From Tomitella gaofuii (lineage in GTDB: Bacteria > Actinomycetota > Actinomycetes > Mycobacteriales > Mycobacteriaceae), in the NCBI RefSeq assembly GCF_014126825.1, contig NZ_CP059900.1, positions 2,618,954 to 2,682,953 on the forward strand: a stretch of DNA of 64,000 nucleotides. The letters are read 5' to 3'. A program made the position numbers and the translations under genes. Positions 8,923 through 18,437 of this stretch are shown here, one piece after another. The first letter of the stretch is position 1; each line of letters begins with the position of its first letter. Below the pieces are notes generated by a model. The model saw nothing but the letters and a program-made list of their open reading frames with translations, did not search any database and was not told the DNA's origin.

Positions 8923-10263
8923 CTACGCCGGGGCCGACCCGGGTACCGCCCACCCGCCCGACGCGGCCCGGGCCACGACCGCGCCGAGCCGCACCACGAG
9001 GAACGCCACCAGCCCACACCATATGCCGCGCAGGCCCCAGTCCCAGACGAGGGAGGCCCAGATGATCGGCAGGAAGCCGCCCAGCGCGCCGAGGAGCGTG
9101 GCCGTGCGCAGGAACCGCGCGTCCCCGGCGCCGAGCAGCACGCCGTCGAGCGCGAAGACGACGCCGCCCAGCGGGATCAGCGCCACGAACAGCCACCACA
9201 CGCTCCCGATCCGGCCGAGCACAGCGGGGTCGTCCGTGAAGACCGCCGGCACCGCCGCGTACCCTGCCGCGAACAGCGCGGCCAGCAGCACCGAAAGCGA
9301 GGCCGACCAGCGCGTGATCCGCCAGGCGAGCGCACGGGCGCCCGCCACCCGGCCGCCGCCGAGCGCCGCGCCCACCAGCGCCTGTGCCGCGATGGCCAGC
9401 GAGTCGAGGACGAGCGTGAGGAAGTTCCACAATTGCAGCACCACCTGGTGCGCCGCGAGCGACGGTGCGCCGAACCGCGCCGCTACGGCGGCCGCGGACA
9501 AGAAGCAGGCCTGGAAGCCGAGGCTGCGCAGGATGAGGTCGCGCGCCATTCCCGCCTGCGCGCGCATCACCGTCCACCGCGGACGCAGGCCGATGCCCAC
9601 CACCCGCCGTTCCCGCCACAGCAGGACCAGGAACGCGGCGGCCGCCACCGTCTGCCCGACCAGGTTGGCCACGGCCGAACCGACCAGCCCCAGCTCCGGC
9701 ATCCCGGCCGCACCGAACACGAGAAGGGGACACAGGACGGCGGACACCGCGAACCCGGCGACCACGCACACGAGCGGGCGAACGGTGTCCTGCACTCCGC
9801 GCATCCAGCCGTTTCCTGCCATGGAAACGAGGATCGCCGGCACCCCCAGGACGGCGATCCGCAACCACAGCACCGCGTCGCCGGCGATGGCGGCGTCTCC
9901 GGCCAGCAACCGCAGCAGCGGCCCCTCCAGCGCGAACACCGCGGCCGCCAGCACCACGCCGACGCCGACCGCGAGCCACGTGGCCTGCACACCCTCCCCC
10001 ACGGCCCCCGCGCGGTCGCCCGCGCCGTGCAGACGCGCCGCCCGCGCCGTGGTGCCGTAGCTCAGGAACGTCAGCTGGCTGCCCACCACGCTGAGCACCA
10101 GCGCGCCCAGCGCGAGCCCGGCGAGCGCGTCCGCGCCCAGCCGGCCCACCACCGCCACATCCAGCAGCAAGTACAGCGGCTCGGCCGCCAGCACGCCGAG
10201 CGCCGGCAGAGCGAGGGCGAGGAACCGGCGGACGGTCACGCGGCCGGGACCGCGCTCGGTCAC
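8923..10263 (-). CDS. dinF: MATE-family efflux transporter (DinF-like)
   Basis: Cation-coupled multidrug/toxin exporter in the inner membrane. 446 residues dominated by about 12 hydrophobic segments, with MATE features LALPALGVLAAEPLYLLLD in TM1 and NLVGQTVAAAAFLVLL mid-protein. The start is a choice between GTG 10261-10263, with GGAGGAG upstream, and GTG 10237-10239; I prefer the first. It corresponds to Rv2836c (dinF) by synteny, next to the DHH phosphodiesterase. Substrate unknown. Confidence 0.88.
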   Translation of the reverse strand: MTERGPGRVTVRRFLALALPALGVLAAEPLYLLLDVAVVGRLGADALAGLALGALVLSVVGSQLTFLSYGTTARAARLHGAGDRAGAVGEGVQATWLAVGVGVVLAAAVFALEGPLLRLLAGDAAIAGDAVLWLRIAVLGVPAILVSMAGNGWMRGVQDTVRPLVCVVAGFAVSAVLCPLLVFGAAGMPELGLVGSAVANLVGQTVAAAAFLVLLWRERRVVGIGLRPRWTVMRAQAGMARDLILRSLGFQACFLSAAAVAARFGAPSLAAHQVVLQLWNFLTLVLDSLAIAAQALVGAALGGGRVAGARALAWRITRWSASLSVLLAALFAAGYAAVPAVFTDDPAVLGRIGSVWWLFVALIPLGGVVFALDGVLLGAGDARFLRTATLLGALGGFLPIIWASLVWDWGLRGIWCGLVAFLVVRLGAVVARAASGGWAVPGSAPA

Positions 10264-10324
10264 CCCGCCGGAGACTCCTCCGGCGCGCGCATCCGTGGCC
10301 GGCGGTGCACCCGCGGCCTCGGAC

Positions 10325-11323
10325 TCATCGGCCGAGGGCTGCACGCAGTTCCGCCAGCACGTCGTCGTGCGAGCCCGCCGCCGGATAGCCCGCAGCCGCC
10401 CGGTGCCCGCCCCCGCCCAGGCCCCGCGCCACGGCGGCGACGTCGACCGTCCCCCGCGACCGGAGCGACACCGACCACAGCCCGTGTGGAGCGCCGTCGT
10501 GCGAGGGCCTTTCCTTGAGCACCACGGCGACCTCGGCCTCGTCGCTGGTGCGCACGATGTCGATGACGCTCTCCACCTCTTCCCACTCCACACCGCGGGC
10601 ATCCTCGAGGTGGATCGCCGTGTGGACCATGCCGAGACCCCCCACCGCCTCCCGGTCCAGGCGCGCGCGGGCCAGGACCGTGCCGAGCATCGGCAGCCAG
10701 GCGAACGGATGCGAATCCATCAGGCCCCGCAGCAACGCGGGGCCGTCGAATCCGGTCTCCAGCAGGTCGGCGGTCAAGCGCAGCGAGGCGGTGTCGGCCC
10801 GCCGCAGGCCGCCCGTGTCGGTGACGAGCCCGGCGTAGAGGCACTGGGCGATGTCGGCATCCACCGGCGTGCCCCACGCGCGCAGGATCCGTTCGACGAT
10901 GACGGTGGTCGACTGGGCCTGCGGGTCGACCAGTGCGACGTCGCCGAATCCCGTGTTCGTGCTGTGGTGGTCCACCACGAGCGCGGTGCCGGAGGAGTCA
11001 AGCACACCGGCGAGTTCACCGAGGCGGTCGCTGCTGCTGCAGTCCACCGCCACCGCCACCGCACTGTCCGCGGGGACTTCCTCCGGCGGGCACAGCAGGT
11101 GCGTCCCGGGCAGCAGCGTCAGCGACCGGGGCAGCCGGTGGGGCGCCGGGAACGACGTGCGCACCGGTATTCCGGCACGCTCGAGCGCGAGCGCCAGCGC
11201 CAGCGCGCTGCCGATCGTGTCCGCGTCCGGGTTGACGTGCGAGAGCACGGTGACCGAGGACGCCGCGCGCAGCAAACGCGCCGCATCGTCGGCCCCCACC
11301 GGCCGCGCCACCTCCGTGCTCAC
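10325..11323 (-). CDS. DHH/DHHA1-family phosphoesterase (NrnA/CnpB-like)
   Basis: 332-residue bifunctional-type phosphodiesterase that degrades short oligoribonucleotides, pAp or cyclic dinucleotides. Motif I is HVNPDADTIGS (Asp33, Asp35), motif II is VDCSSSDR (Asp94), and the DHH motif is at 118-120 (VDHHSTN). The C-terminal DHHA1 domain ends in GLGGGGHRAAAG. The nearest characterised relative by synteny is M. tuberculosis Rv2837c (NrnA/CnpB), active on c-di-AMP products and nanoRNA. GTG start at 11321-11323, three bases past the rbfA stop, so coupled translation is likely. Confidence 0.92.
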   Translation of the reverse strand: MSTEVARPVGADDAARLLRAASSVTVLSHVNPDADTIGSALALALALERAGIPVRTSFPAPHRLPRSLTLLPGTHLLCPPEEVPADSAVAVAVDCSSSDRLGELAGVLDSSGTALVVDHHSTNTGFGDVALVDPQAQSTTVIVERILRAWGTPVDADIAQCLYAGLVTDTGGLRRADTASLRLTADLLETGFDGPALLRGLMDSHPFAWLPMLGTVLARARLDREAVGGLGMVHTAIHLEDARGVEWEEVESVIDIVRTSDEAEVAVVLKERPSHDGAPHGLWSVSLRSRGTVDVAAVARGLGGGGHRAAAGYPAAGSHDDVLAELRAALGR

Positions 11324-11326
11324 GAC

Positions 11327-11812
11327 TCAGCCCGCGTCGCCGGCCGGCCCGGCACCGTCCGCGGCGTCGTCGGTGTCCTCGCCGGCGGGACGGCGGTACG
11401 GGTCGGCGTCCCCGGCCGGGCGCGCACCGACCGCGCCGCGCGCCACCGCCTCGTCGGCCTCGCGCGCCCGCGCCAGCAGCTCCTCCATGCGCCGCGCGGT
11501 GTCCGGGACCGTGTCCGCCACGAAGGACAGCGTGGGCGTGAACCGCACACCCGTGCCCGCACCGACGAGGGTGCGCAACTGTCCCTTCGCCCGTTCCAGT
11601 GCCTCGGTGGCCGCCTGCACGTCGGGCTCCGCGTCCACCGACTCACCGCGCACGGTGAAATAGACGGTGGCGTCGTGCAGATCGTTGGTGACCCGTGTGT
11701 CGGTGATGGTGACGTACTCGAGCTGAGGGTCCTTCACCTCGTGTTGGATCGCCGTGGCCACGATCGCGCCGATCCTCTTCGCCAGCCTCCTGGCACGTGC
11801 GTGATCTGCCAT
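11327..11812 (-). CDS. rbfA: 30S ribosome-binding factor A
   Basis: Late maturation factor for the 30S subunit and 16S rRNA 5' end. 161 residues: the KH-like fold is covered by [31 protein letters not shown] and LDRAKG-like [14 protein letters not shown], followed by an acidic, disordered tail (~40 residues) common in Actinobacteria. ATG at 11810-11812 with GGTGAGGG upstream. It lies between infB and the DHH gene in the conserved order. Confidence 0.95.
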   Translation of the reverse strand: MADHARARRLAKRIGAIVATAIQHEVKDPQLEYVTITDTRVTNDLHDATVYFTVRGESVDAEPDVQAATEALERAKGQLRTLVGAGTGVRFTPTLSFVADTVPDTARRMEELLARAREADEAVARGAVGARPAGDADPYRRPAGEDTDDAADGAGPAGDAG

Positions 11813-11989
11813 CACCCTCACCCTTCTTGCGCTGAAAACCTGCACCACCGGGACGCCGGCGGATCGGACCGCCTCCGCGGCCGCGGTGTCCTCGATGTTC
11901 CACACCGGGTCCCTGATGTTCTACTCCGGGCACGGCGAAAGCACTACGCCGGCTCCGCTGGCGGTCGCCCGTGCCCCGCCCGGGAACGC

Positions 11990-12028
11990 ACCGGTGCGGG
12001 TGCCGCGCCTCGCGCCACCCGCACCGGT
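11990..12028 (-). terminator. Hairpin after infB
   Basis: Arms 11990-12002 and 12016-12028 (accggtgcgggtg and its complement) pair perfectly over 13 bp, 18 bases beyond the infB stop and in the 234-base gap before rbfA. Confidence 0.7.
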
Positions 12029-12046
12029 CCCGTGCTCTATCGCCGA

Positions 12047-14862
12047 TCAGTCCCGCGGCTTCTCCCGAAGCTCGTAGGTGTCGATGATATCGCCCACCTT
12101 GATGTCCGAGTACGACAGCGTCATGCCGCATTCGAACCCGTCGCGGACCTCGGTGGCGTCGTCCTTCTCGCGCCGCAGCGACTGGATGGTGACGTTCTCC
12201 GAAACCACCGCGCCGTCGCGGACCAGCCTGGCCTTGCCGTTGCGGCGCACACTGCCCTCGGTGACCATGCAACCCGCGATGTTGCCGACCTTGGACGACT
12301 TGAAGATCGCCCGGATCTCCGCCTTGCCCAGCTCGACTTCCTCGTACACGGGCTTGAGCATGCCCTTGAGCGCCGACTCGATCTCGTCGATCGCCTGGTA
12401 GATGACCGAGTAGTACCGGATGTCCACGCCCTCACGGTTGGCCAGCTCGGTGGCCTTACCCTCCGCGCGCACGTTGAACCCGAGGATCACCGCGTCCGAG
12501 GCGGCGGCGAGGTTGACGTTCGTCTCCGTCACCGCGCCCACGCCGCGGTCGATGACCCGCAGCTGCACCTCGTCGTCGATCTCGATACCCAGCAGCGCCT
12601 CCTCGAGCGCCTCGACGGTGCCCGAATTGTCGCCCTTGATGATCAGGTTGAGCTGGCTGTGCTCCTTGAGCGCCGAATCCAGATCCTCGAGGCTGATGCG
12701 CTTGCGGCCACGCGCGGCGAGAGCATTGCGCTTGCGCGCATTGCGCTTGTCCGCGATCTGCCGGGCGACGCGGTCCTCATCGACCACCAGCAGGTTGTCG
12801 CCGGCACCCGGGACGGAGGTGAAGCCCACCACCTGCACCGGTCGCGACGGCAGCGCCTCGACGACGTCGTCGCCGTTCTCGTCGACCATGCGGCGCACGC
12901 GGCCGTAGGCGTCGCCGGCGACGATCGAGTCGCCGACACGCAGCGTTCCGCGCTTGATGAGCACGGTGGCCACCGGGCCGCGGCCACGGTCCAGGTGCGC
13001 CTCGATCGCCACGCCCTGAGCCTCCATGTGCGGGTTGGCCCGCAGGTCCAGCGACGCATCCGCCGTCAGCAGCACGGCCTCGAGCAGCTCGTCGATGTTC
13101 AGGCCCTGCTTGGCGGAGATGTCGACGAACATGCTGTCGCCGCCGTACTCCTCAGGGATCAGCCCGTACTCGGTCATCTGACCGCGGATCTTGGCCGGGT
13201 CCGCGCCCTCCTTGTCGATCTTGTTGACCGCGACGACGATGGGCACCTCGGCGGCCTGGGCGTGGTTGATCGCCTCGACCGTCTGCGGCATCACTCCGTC
13301 GTCGGCCGCCACCACGATGATCGCGATGTCGGTGGCCTGCGCACCGCGGGCACGCATGGCGGTGAACGCCTCGTGGCCCGGGGTGTCGATGAAGGTGATG
13401 ACACGGTCGTTGCCCTCCAGGTGGGTCTCCACCTGATAGGCGCCGATGTGCTGGGTGATGCCGCCGGCTTCGCCCTCACCCACGTTGGCCTTGCGGATCG
13501 TGTCGAGCAGCCGGGTCTTGCCGTGATCGACGTGGCCCATGACGGTGACCACCGGGGGACGCTGTTCGAGGTCCTCGTCGGTGCCCGCGTCCTCTCCGAA
13601 GGTGAGGTCGAAGCTGTCGAGCAGCTCGCGGTCCTCGTCCTCGGGGCTGACGACCTGGACGACGTAGTTCATCTCGGAACCGAGCAGCTCCAGCGTCTCG
13701 TCCGCCACGGACGCGGTCGCCGTCACCATCTCGCCGAGGTTGAACAACGCCTGCACGAGCGCTGCGGGGTTCGCGTCGATCTTGTCCGCGAAGTCCGACA
13801 GCGATGCGCCGCGGGCGAGCCGGATGGTCTCACCGTTGCCGCGCGGCAGCCTGACGCCGCCGACGGCGGGCGCCTGCATCGAGTCGTATTCCTGGCGCTT
13901 CTGCCGCTTCGACTTGCGGCCGCGACGCGGTGCACCGCCCGGACGCCCGAACGCGCCGGCGGTGTTGCCGCGCCCGCCACGGCCGCGGCCGCGGAACCCG
14001 CCGCCGCCACCGCCACCGGGGCGGAACCCGCCGCCGGCCCCGGGGCGACCGCCGCCGCCCGCACCGGGACGGCCGGGCCGCCCGCCCTGGGGGCGCGCCG
14101 CGCGCTGCGGCATCGCACCCGGGCTCGGACGCTTCGGCATCGACGCAGGCGACGGACGCGGACCGCCCTGGCCCGCGGGCGGACGGCCGCCAGCACCGCC
14201 CTGCGGCGGACGCGGCCCCCCCTGCCCCGGCCCCGGGCGGGGACCGCCCGGGCGCGGTGCCGGACGCGGCGCGGTCGAGTACGGGTTGTTGCCCACCCGC
14301 GGGGCGCGCGGACCCGGCTTGGGGCCGGCGCCCTGTTGACCGGCGGACGCCGCGGCGCCTGCGGGGTCGCGCGACGCGGCGGCACCGGCTTCGCATGCTG
14401 CTGCGCGGGCGCGCCCGGCTTGGGCACGGGCTTCGCATGCTGCTGGGCGGGCGCGGGCCGGCCCTGCTGCTGCTTCGGCGCAGGCTTGGGCTCCTGCGCC
14501 GCCGACTCCTGCCGCGCGGCGGGCGCCGCGGGCTTCGCCGACGGCTTGGGGCCGGGCTTCGGCGCCGACGACGACGGCGACGGCACCGGGGCGCCGCCCG
14601 GCTTCGGGGCCGCCGGCTTGGCCGCGGGGGCCGCACCCTGCGACGGCGCGGCCGGCTTCGGACCGGGCTTCACCGCCCCGCCTGCCGCCGCCCCGCCCGC
14701 GGGCGTATCGAATGATTGGCGGAGCCGCCGCGCGACGGGCGCTTCCACCGTCGACGAAGCGGACTTGACAAACTCGCCCTGGTCCTTAAGACGGGCGAGA
14801 ACTTCCTTGCTTGTGACACCGAGTTCCTTGGCCAACTCGTGCACGCGGGCCTTGCCTGCCAC
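12047..14862 (-). CDS. infB: Translation initiation factor IF-2, with an apparent one-base frameshift
   Basis: GTPase that delivers initiator tRNA to the 30S subunit. The N-terminal module [20 protein letters not shown] starts at the GTG 14860-14862, with AGGAG just upstream. A long Ala/Pro/Gly/Lys-rich linker follows, and then the G domain: GHVDHGKT (about residue 443), DTPGHEAF and NKIDKEG, with the IF-2 C-terminal domains beyond. The frame changes near 14375-14385. Upstream reads [14 protein letters not shown] and downstream reads [14 protein letters not shown] in the next frame, so one base appears missing in GTGCCGCCGCG. With it restored the protein is about 938 residues. The gene is essential, so a sequence error is likelier than decay; an internal GTG at 14294-14296 could give a shorter form. 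Confidence 0.93.
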
Positions 14863-15062
14863 TACTCTCCTCACTGGTGAGGCCGAGCGGCTCAGGCCCG
14901 CACGACCCCGGGTTACCGATGGACGTTCATCGCTGGTACTTCACGGTGTGCTCATGAGTTTCAGTCAGTCCTTCTCAAGAGGTCCTTCTTCTTGCCTTCG
15001 CGGCCGCGGCGGAACTCCTCCGCCCCGGCCACCCGGCGCCGATCGCCCGCGGGGTTCCGCGG

Positions 15063-15434
15063 TCACCGACCGTCCGCCCCGTCGCGCACCGGCACCGTCT
15101 GCGCCATGTACTCGACCAGCGGGCGCGTGTCCGGGTTTCCCCGTACACGCAAGGCCCGGGCGAATGCACGCCGCCGCTCCGCAGCGCGCATGCACTCCCA
15201 GGCGGGGTGGATCCACGCTCCGCGGCCCGGCAGCCTGCGCCGCGGGTCGGGGACGACGCTCGCGGCAGCCGCATCATGCGGAGCGCTCACGCCTGCTTTC
15301 GCCTCCCGCCCCGGACGGAACACCACCCGGAGCAGATCGGACCTGAACCCGCGACCACGACATCCCACACAAGTGCGCACCGGCGCGGCGCTCTCGCCAC
15401 TCCGGTGCCGTGCTTCCGTGCCGAATCGGGCCAT
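15063..15434 (-). CDS. ylxR: YlxR/RnpM family nucleic-acid-binding protein (DUF448)
   Basis: 123 residues. The family core is [11 protein letters not shown] near residue 18 and [12 protein letters not shown] near 66. YlxR proteins lie between nusA and infB across bacteria; the Bacillus homologue (RnpM) binds RNase P RNA. It follows nusA by 8 bases. Function in Actinobacteria is not settled; RNA binding is inferred from the family. Confidence 0.92.
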   Translation of the reverse strand: MARFGTEARHRSGESAAPVRTCVGCRGRGFRSDLLRVVFRPGREAKAGVSAPHDAAAASVVPDPRRRLPGRGAWIHPAWECMRAAERRRAFARALRVRGNPDTRPLVEYMAQTVPVRDGADGR

Positions 15435-15442
15435 CAGAGAGT

Positions 15443-16558
15443 CTACCGCTCCGGATCGGTCAGTGGCGAACCCGGCTCGGATCCGCGTGCCACGCTCCCG
15501 TCCGGACCGGTGACCGGCGACGCCTCGGGCTGCTGCGCGCCGTCGGCCGGAACCGCAGGCTCGGCGTCGCTGCGGATGTCGATCCGCCAGCCGGTGAGCC
15601 GGGCCGCCAGCCGCGCGTTCTGCCCTTCTTTGCCGATCGCGAGGGACAGTTGGTAGTCGGGGACGACCACGCGCGCCGCCTTCGCCGCCGCATCCACCAC
15701 CGTCACCGAGACGACCTTCGACGGCGACAGCGCGTTGCCGACGAACACCGCCGGATCCTCGTCGAAATCGATGATGTCGATCTTCTCGTCACCGAGCTCG
15801 CGCATGACGTTGCGCACCCGCTGCCCCACCGGGCCGATGCACGCCCCTTTGGCGTTGAGACCGTCGGCCGTCGCATGCACGGCGATCTTCGAGCGGTGCC
15901 CCGCCTCCCTGGCCACGGAGAAGATCTCGACCTCGCCGCGGTCGATCTCCGGGACCTCCAATGCGAACAGCTTGCGGACGAGGTTCGGGTGCGTGCGGGA
16001 CAGGGAGATCTGCGGGCCGCGCTGCCCCAGCGACACGCCGACGACGTAGCACTTGATGCGGTCGCCGTGCTCGTACGTCTCGCCGGGAACCTGTTCCGCC
16101 TGCGGGAGGATGCCCTCCACCGCGCCGGTGTCGTCGCCGATGCGCACGACGACCATGCCGCGCGCGTTCGCCCCGGAATCGCGCTGCACCACTCCGCCGA
16201 CGATCTCGCCCTCACGCGCCGAGAACTCCCCGTAGGTCTTCTCGTTCTCCGCGTCCCGCAGGCGCTGCAGGATCACCTGCCGTGCGGTCGTCGCCGCGAT
16301 GCGGCCGAACCCCTCGGGGGTGTCGTCCCACTCCGAGACGAGGTTGCCGTCGTCGTCGGTCTCCTTCACGAGGACCCGCACGGCGCCCGTCTTCTCATCG
16401 ATGTCGATGCGCGCATCGGGGTGCGCGCGGGTGTCGTGCCGGTCGGCCGTGTGCTTGTACGCCGTGAGCAGCGCCGTGCGCAGGGCGTCGAGGATCGCGC
16501 CGCGGGGGATCTCCTTCTCCTGCTCCAGCGCGTTGAGCGCACCCAGATCGATATTCAT
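15443..16558 (-). CDS. nusA: Transcription termination/antitermination factor NusA
   Basis: 371 residues, the short actinobacterial form without the C-terminal acidic repeats. N-terminal RNA-polymerase-binding domain ([20 protein letters not shown]), S1 domain ([11 protein letters not shown] onward), then two KH domains with [15 protein letters not shown] near residue 240 and [20 protein letters not shown] near 320. The ATG 16556-16558 overlaps the rimP stop as ATGA. NusA modulates pausing and rRNA antitermination, and the rimP-nusA coupling is conserved. Confidence 0.97.
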   Translation of the reverse strand: MNIDLGALNALEQEKEIPRGAILDALRTALLTAYKHTADRHDTRAHPDARIDIDEKTGAVRVLVKETDDDGNLVSEWDDTPEGFGRIAATTARQVILQRLRDAENEKTYGEFSAREGEIVGGVVQRDSGANARGMVVVRIGDDTGAVEGILPQAEQVPGETYEHGDRIKCYVVGVSLGQRGPQISLSRTHPNLVRKLFALEVPEIDRGEVEIFSVAREAGHRSKIAVHATADGLNAKGACIGPVGQRVRNVMRELGDEKIDIIDFDEDPAVFVGNALSPSKVVSVTVVDAAAKAARVVVPDYQLSLAIGKEGQNARLAARLTGWRIDIRSDAEPAVPADGAQQPEASPVTGPDGSVARGSEPGSPLTDPER

Positions 16559-17130
16559 TTGTCCTTCTCCTTCGCTGCAGTGCCCGGAACGGCCCGCTGC
16601 GGGCCGTCGGGCGCCGTGTCCGCCGGCCCCCCGGAAAGCGCGATCTCCCGCGGGTCGGGCTTCGAGAACTCCACCTGCACGACGGCGCGGACGACGCGGT
16701 CCAACGTGATCGGCCGCACGGCCGGACCAGCGCGGCCGGGGACCACCAGGTCCACGACGGCGGGATCCTGCGCGGTGTCCAGCCCGCCGACGCGCCCGAT
16801 CAGCGTCTCCTCGTCCGTGCGGACCTCCGCGCGGCGTCCGCGGGCGCGCCGCCAATGCCGGGGCAGTGTCAGCGGGCGGTCGACCCCCCGTGAGGTGACC
16901 TCGAGCGTATACGGGCTCCGCCCCGTGTCCGCACCGTCGAGCACCCCGGAGACCAGGTCGGTGAACTCGACCACATCGTCGAGCGACAGGCCGTCTTCCG
17001 CGTCGAGGATCACGCGCACCACCGACTTGGCGCCGGCGGCCGTGACCTCCACGTCCTCCACCTCCGCCCCATCGCGCCGGACGGGCTCGGTCAGCAGCGC
17101 CATCACCTGCTCGCGTGTCGGGACCGGCAT
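16555..17130 (-). CDS. rimP: Ribosome maturation factor RimP
   Basis: Needed for maturation of the 30S subunit. 191 residues: the N-terminal alpha/beta domain with [20 protein letters not shown] is highly characteristic, and the C-terminal SH3-like domain follows. The ATG 17128-17130 has AGGAG about nine bases upstream. The C-terminal tail is polar and ends KEKDK, overlapping the nusA start. First gene of the leftward nusA-infB operon and divergent from the exported protein at 17276. Confidence 0.94.
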   Translation of the reverse strand: MPVPTREQVMALLTEPVRRDGAEVEDVEVTAAGAKSVVRVILDAEDGLSLDDVVEFTDLVSGVLDGADTGRSPYTLEVTSRGVDRPLTLPRHWRRARGRRAEVRTDEETLIGRVGGLDTAQDPAVVDLVVPGRAGPAVRPITLDRVVRAVVQVEFSKPDPREIALSGGPADTAPDGPQRAVPGTAAKEKDK

Positions 17131-17275
17131 CGTCTCGTTCTCCTCACTCGATACGCGCCGCGGCCGCCCGTCCAGGGTGCCGCGTACCGCGATCACATGC
17201 CGGACGCGGACGCGGCGGCGCGGTACACGCTACGGGTGTCCAGACTATCGCGCCAATACTGGCAGACTGTCCCGC

Positions 17276-17881
17276 GTGCGTCTGCTTCCCACACGAACCC
17301 CGCACGGCACCGCCGGAGCCCCCGGCACGCCGTCGCCCCACGTCACCGCCCCCGCACACCGGGAGTCCGCGGCCCCGAGACCGGCCGCCGCGGTGTCGAG
17401 GCGGTCACTGCTGCGGACCTCGGGCGCGGTGATGCTCGGCGGCGGCGCACTCGTCGCGGTGGGCGCCTCCACGGCCGCGTGCACCGTCGGCTCCCCTGCG
17501 CCGGAGGTGGATCCGCTCCAGGCGCTCGCCGATCAGGCCGGGGCCGACGCCGCCTACGCCGCACGGCTGGCCGCCGTGGATCCGGACCGCGCACAGGTGC
17601 TCCAGGAGATCGCCGCCGAGCGCCGTGCGCACGCGGACGCGCTCACCGCGGAGATCCGCCGCGCGGCCGGAACCACCCCCGAGGCCGCCGACGCGACCAC
17701 GGCCGCCCCCGCCTCCGGTCCTTCCGCGCCGCCGCCGACGCTCGACGGAATGCGCGCGCAGCTCGCGGATTCCCGGCGCTCCGCCGCGGACACGGTGCCG
17801 GACCTGGCCGGATACCGTGCCGGCCTCGTCGGCTCCGTCGGCGCGTCCTGCGCCGCAGAACTGAAGGTGCTTATCCCGTGA
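17276..17881 (+). CDS. Exported alanine-rich protein with twin-arginine-like signal
   Basis: 201 residues. After a disordered N-terminus, residues ~45-75 hold SRRSLLRTSGAVMLGGGAL followed by VGASTAAC, which reads as a Tat-type or lipoprotein signal, although the lipobox is weak (Thr at -3). The mature part is helical and Ala-rich, including QALADQAGADAAYAARLAAVD, and resembles the ferritin-like DUF4439 neighbours of rimP in mycobacteria (Rv2843/Rv2844 region). It overlaps the next gene as GTGA, so the two are made together. Molecular function unknown. The GTG 17276 is the best-placed start but is not certain. Confidence 0.75.
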   Translation: MRLLPTRTPHGTAGAPGTPSPHVTAPAHRESAAPRPAAAVSRRSLLRTSGAVMLGGGALVAVGASTAACTVGSPAPEVDPLQALADQAGADAAYAARLAAVDPDRAQVLQEIAAERRAHADALTAEIRRAAGTTPEAADATTAAPASGPSAPPPTLDGMRAQLADSRRSAADTVPDLAGYRAGLVGSVGASCAAELKVLIP

Positions 17882-18384
17882 CCGAAACCTCCACCCCCAC
17901 AAGCGCTCCCGTCACCGCCGCGGCGGTGACGGACCCCGCGCAGCTCACCGACGCCGACATCACCGCACTGACGTCCGGCTTGGGCGCCGACGACGCCGCT
18001 CTGTACGCGTACGGCACGGCCACCGCGTTCGCGCGGCCCGACCGTCTGCCGCAGATCGCCGAGCACGCCGCCGCGCATCGCGCCCGGCGCGAGGCGGTGA
18101 TCGGGATCCTCACGGCCGCGGGCGCGCCGGTGCCGCCGTCCGCCGCCGGCTACACGCTGCCGTTCCCGGTGGACGACCCGGTGTCCGCGGCCCGCCTCGC
18201 CGTCGCGGCCGAGCACGATTGCGCCGTCGCCTGGCGCTCAGCGCTGGAGCACGCGGACTCCCCCGGCGTCCGCGATTTCTCCGCCACCGCCCTCGCAGAC
18301 GCCGCGGTCCGGGCCGGAAAATGGCGCGTGGCGCTGGGGACCGTGCCCGCGACGGTGGCCTTCCCCGGCACACCCGACGCCTGA
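17878..18384 (+). CDS. DUF4439 ferritin-like domain protein
   Basis: 168 residues. The region from DADITALTSGLGADDAALYAYG to the C-terminus matches the DUF4439 ferritin-like four-helix fold, including conserved AEHAAAHRARREAV and AAEHDCAVAWRSALE segments. No signal peptide is seen. The GTG 17878-17880 overlaps the upstream stop by four bases. Syntenic to Rv2844, an uncharacterised alanine-rich protein near proS. Whether it binds metal cannot be told; the His/Glu content fits but no experiment is known to me. Confidence 0.82.
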   Translation: MTETSTPTSAPVTAAAVTDPAQLTDADITALTSGLGADDAALYAYGTATAFARPDRLPQIAEHAAAHRARREAVIGILTAAGAPVPPSAAGYTLPFPVDDPVSAARLAVAAEHDCAVAWRSALEHADSPGVRDFSATALADAAVRAGKWRVALGTVPATVAFPGTPDA

Positions 18385-18437
18385 AGGGCACCCCCTGGAG
18401 TCCGAGGCGTCGCAGGTCGCGTCCCCGGCCCCGCCGG

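Noticed and set aside
14375-14385. Programmed frameshift in infB
   Set aside because: No slippery heptamer or stimulatory pseudoknot is evident, IF-2 is not known to use recoding, and similar indels affect six other genes.
10295-15346. 1683-residue plus-strand ORF
   Set aside because: Covers the nrnA-rbfA-infB-ylxR genes on the other strand; long stop-free antisense frames are expected at this GC content.
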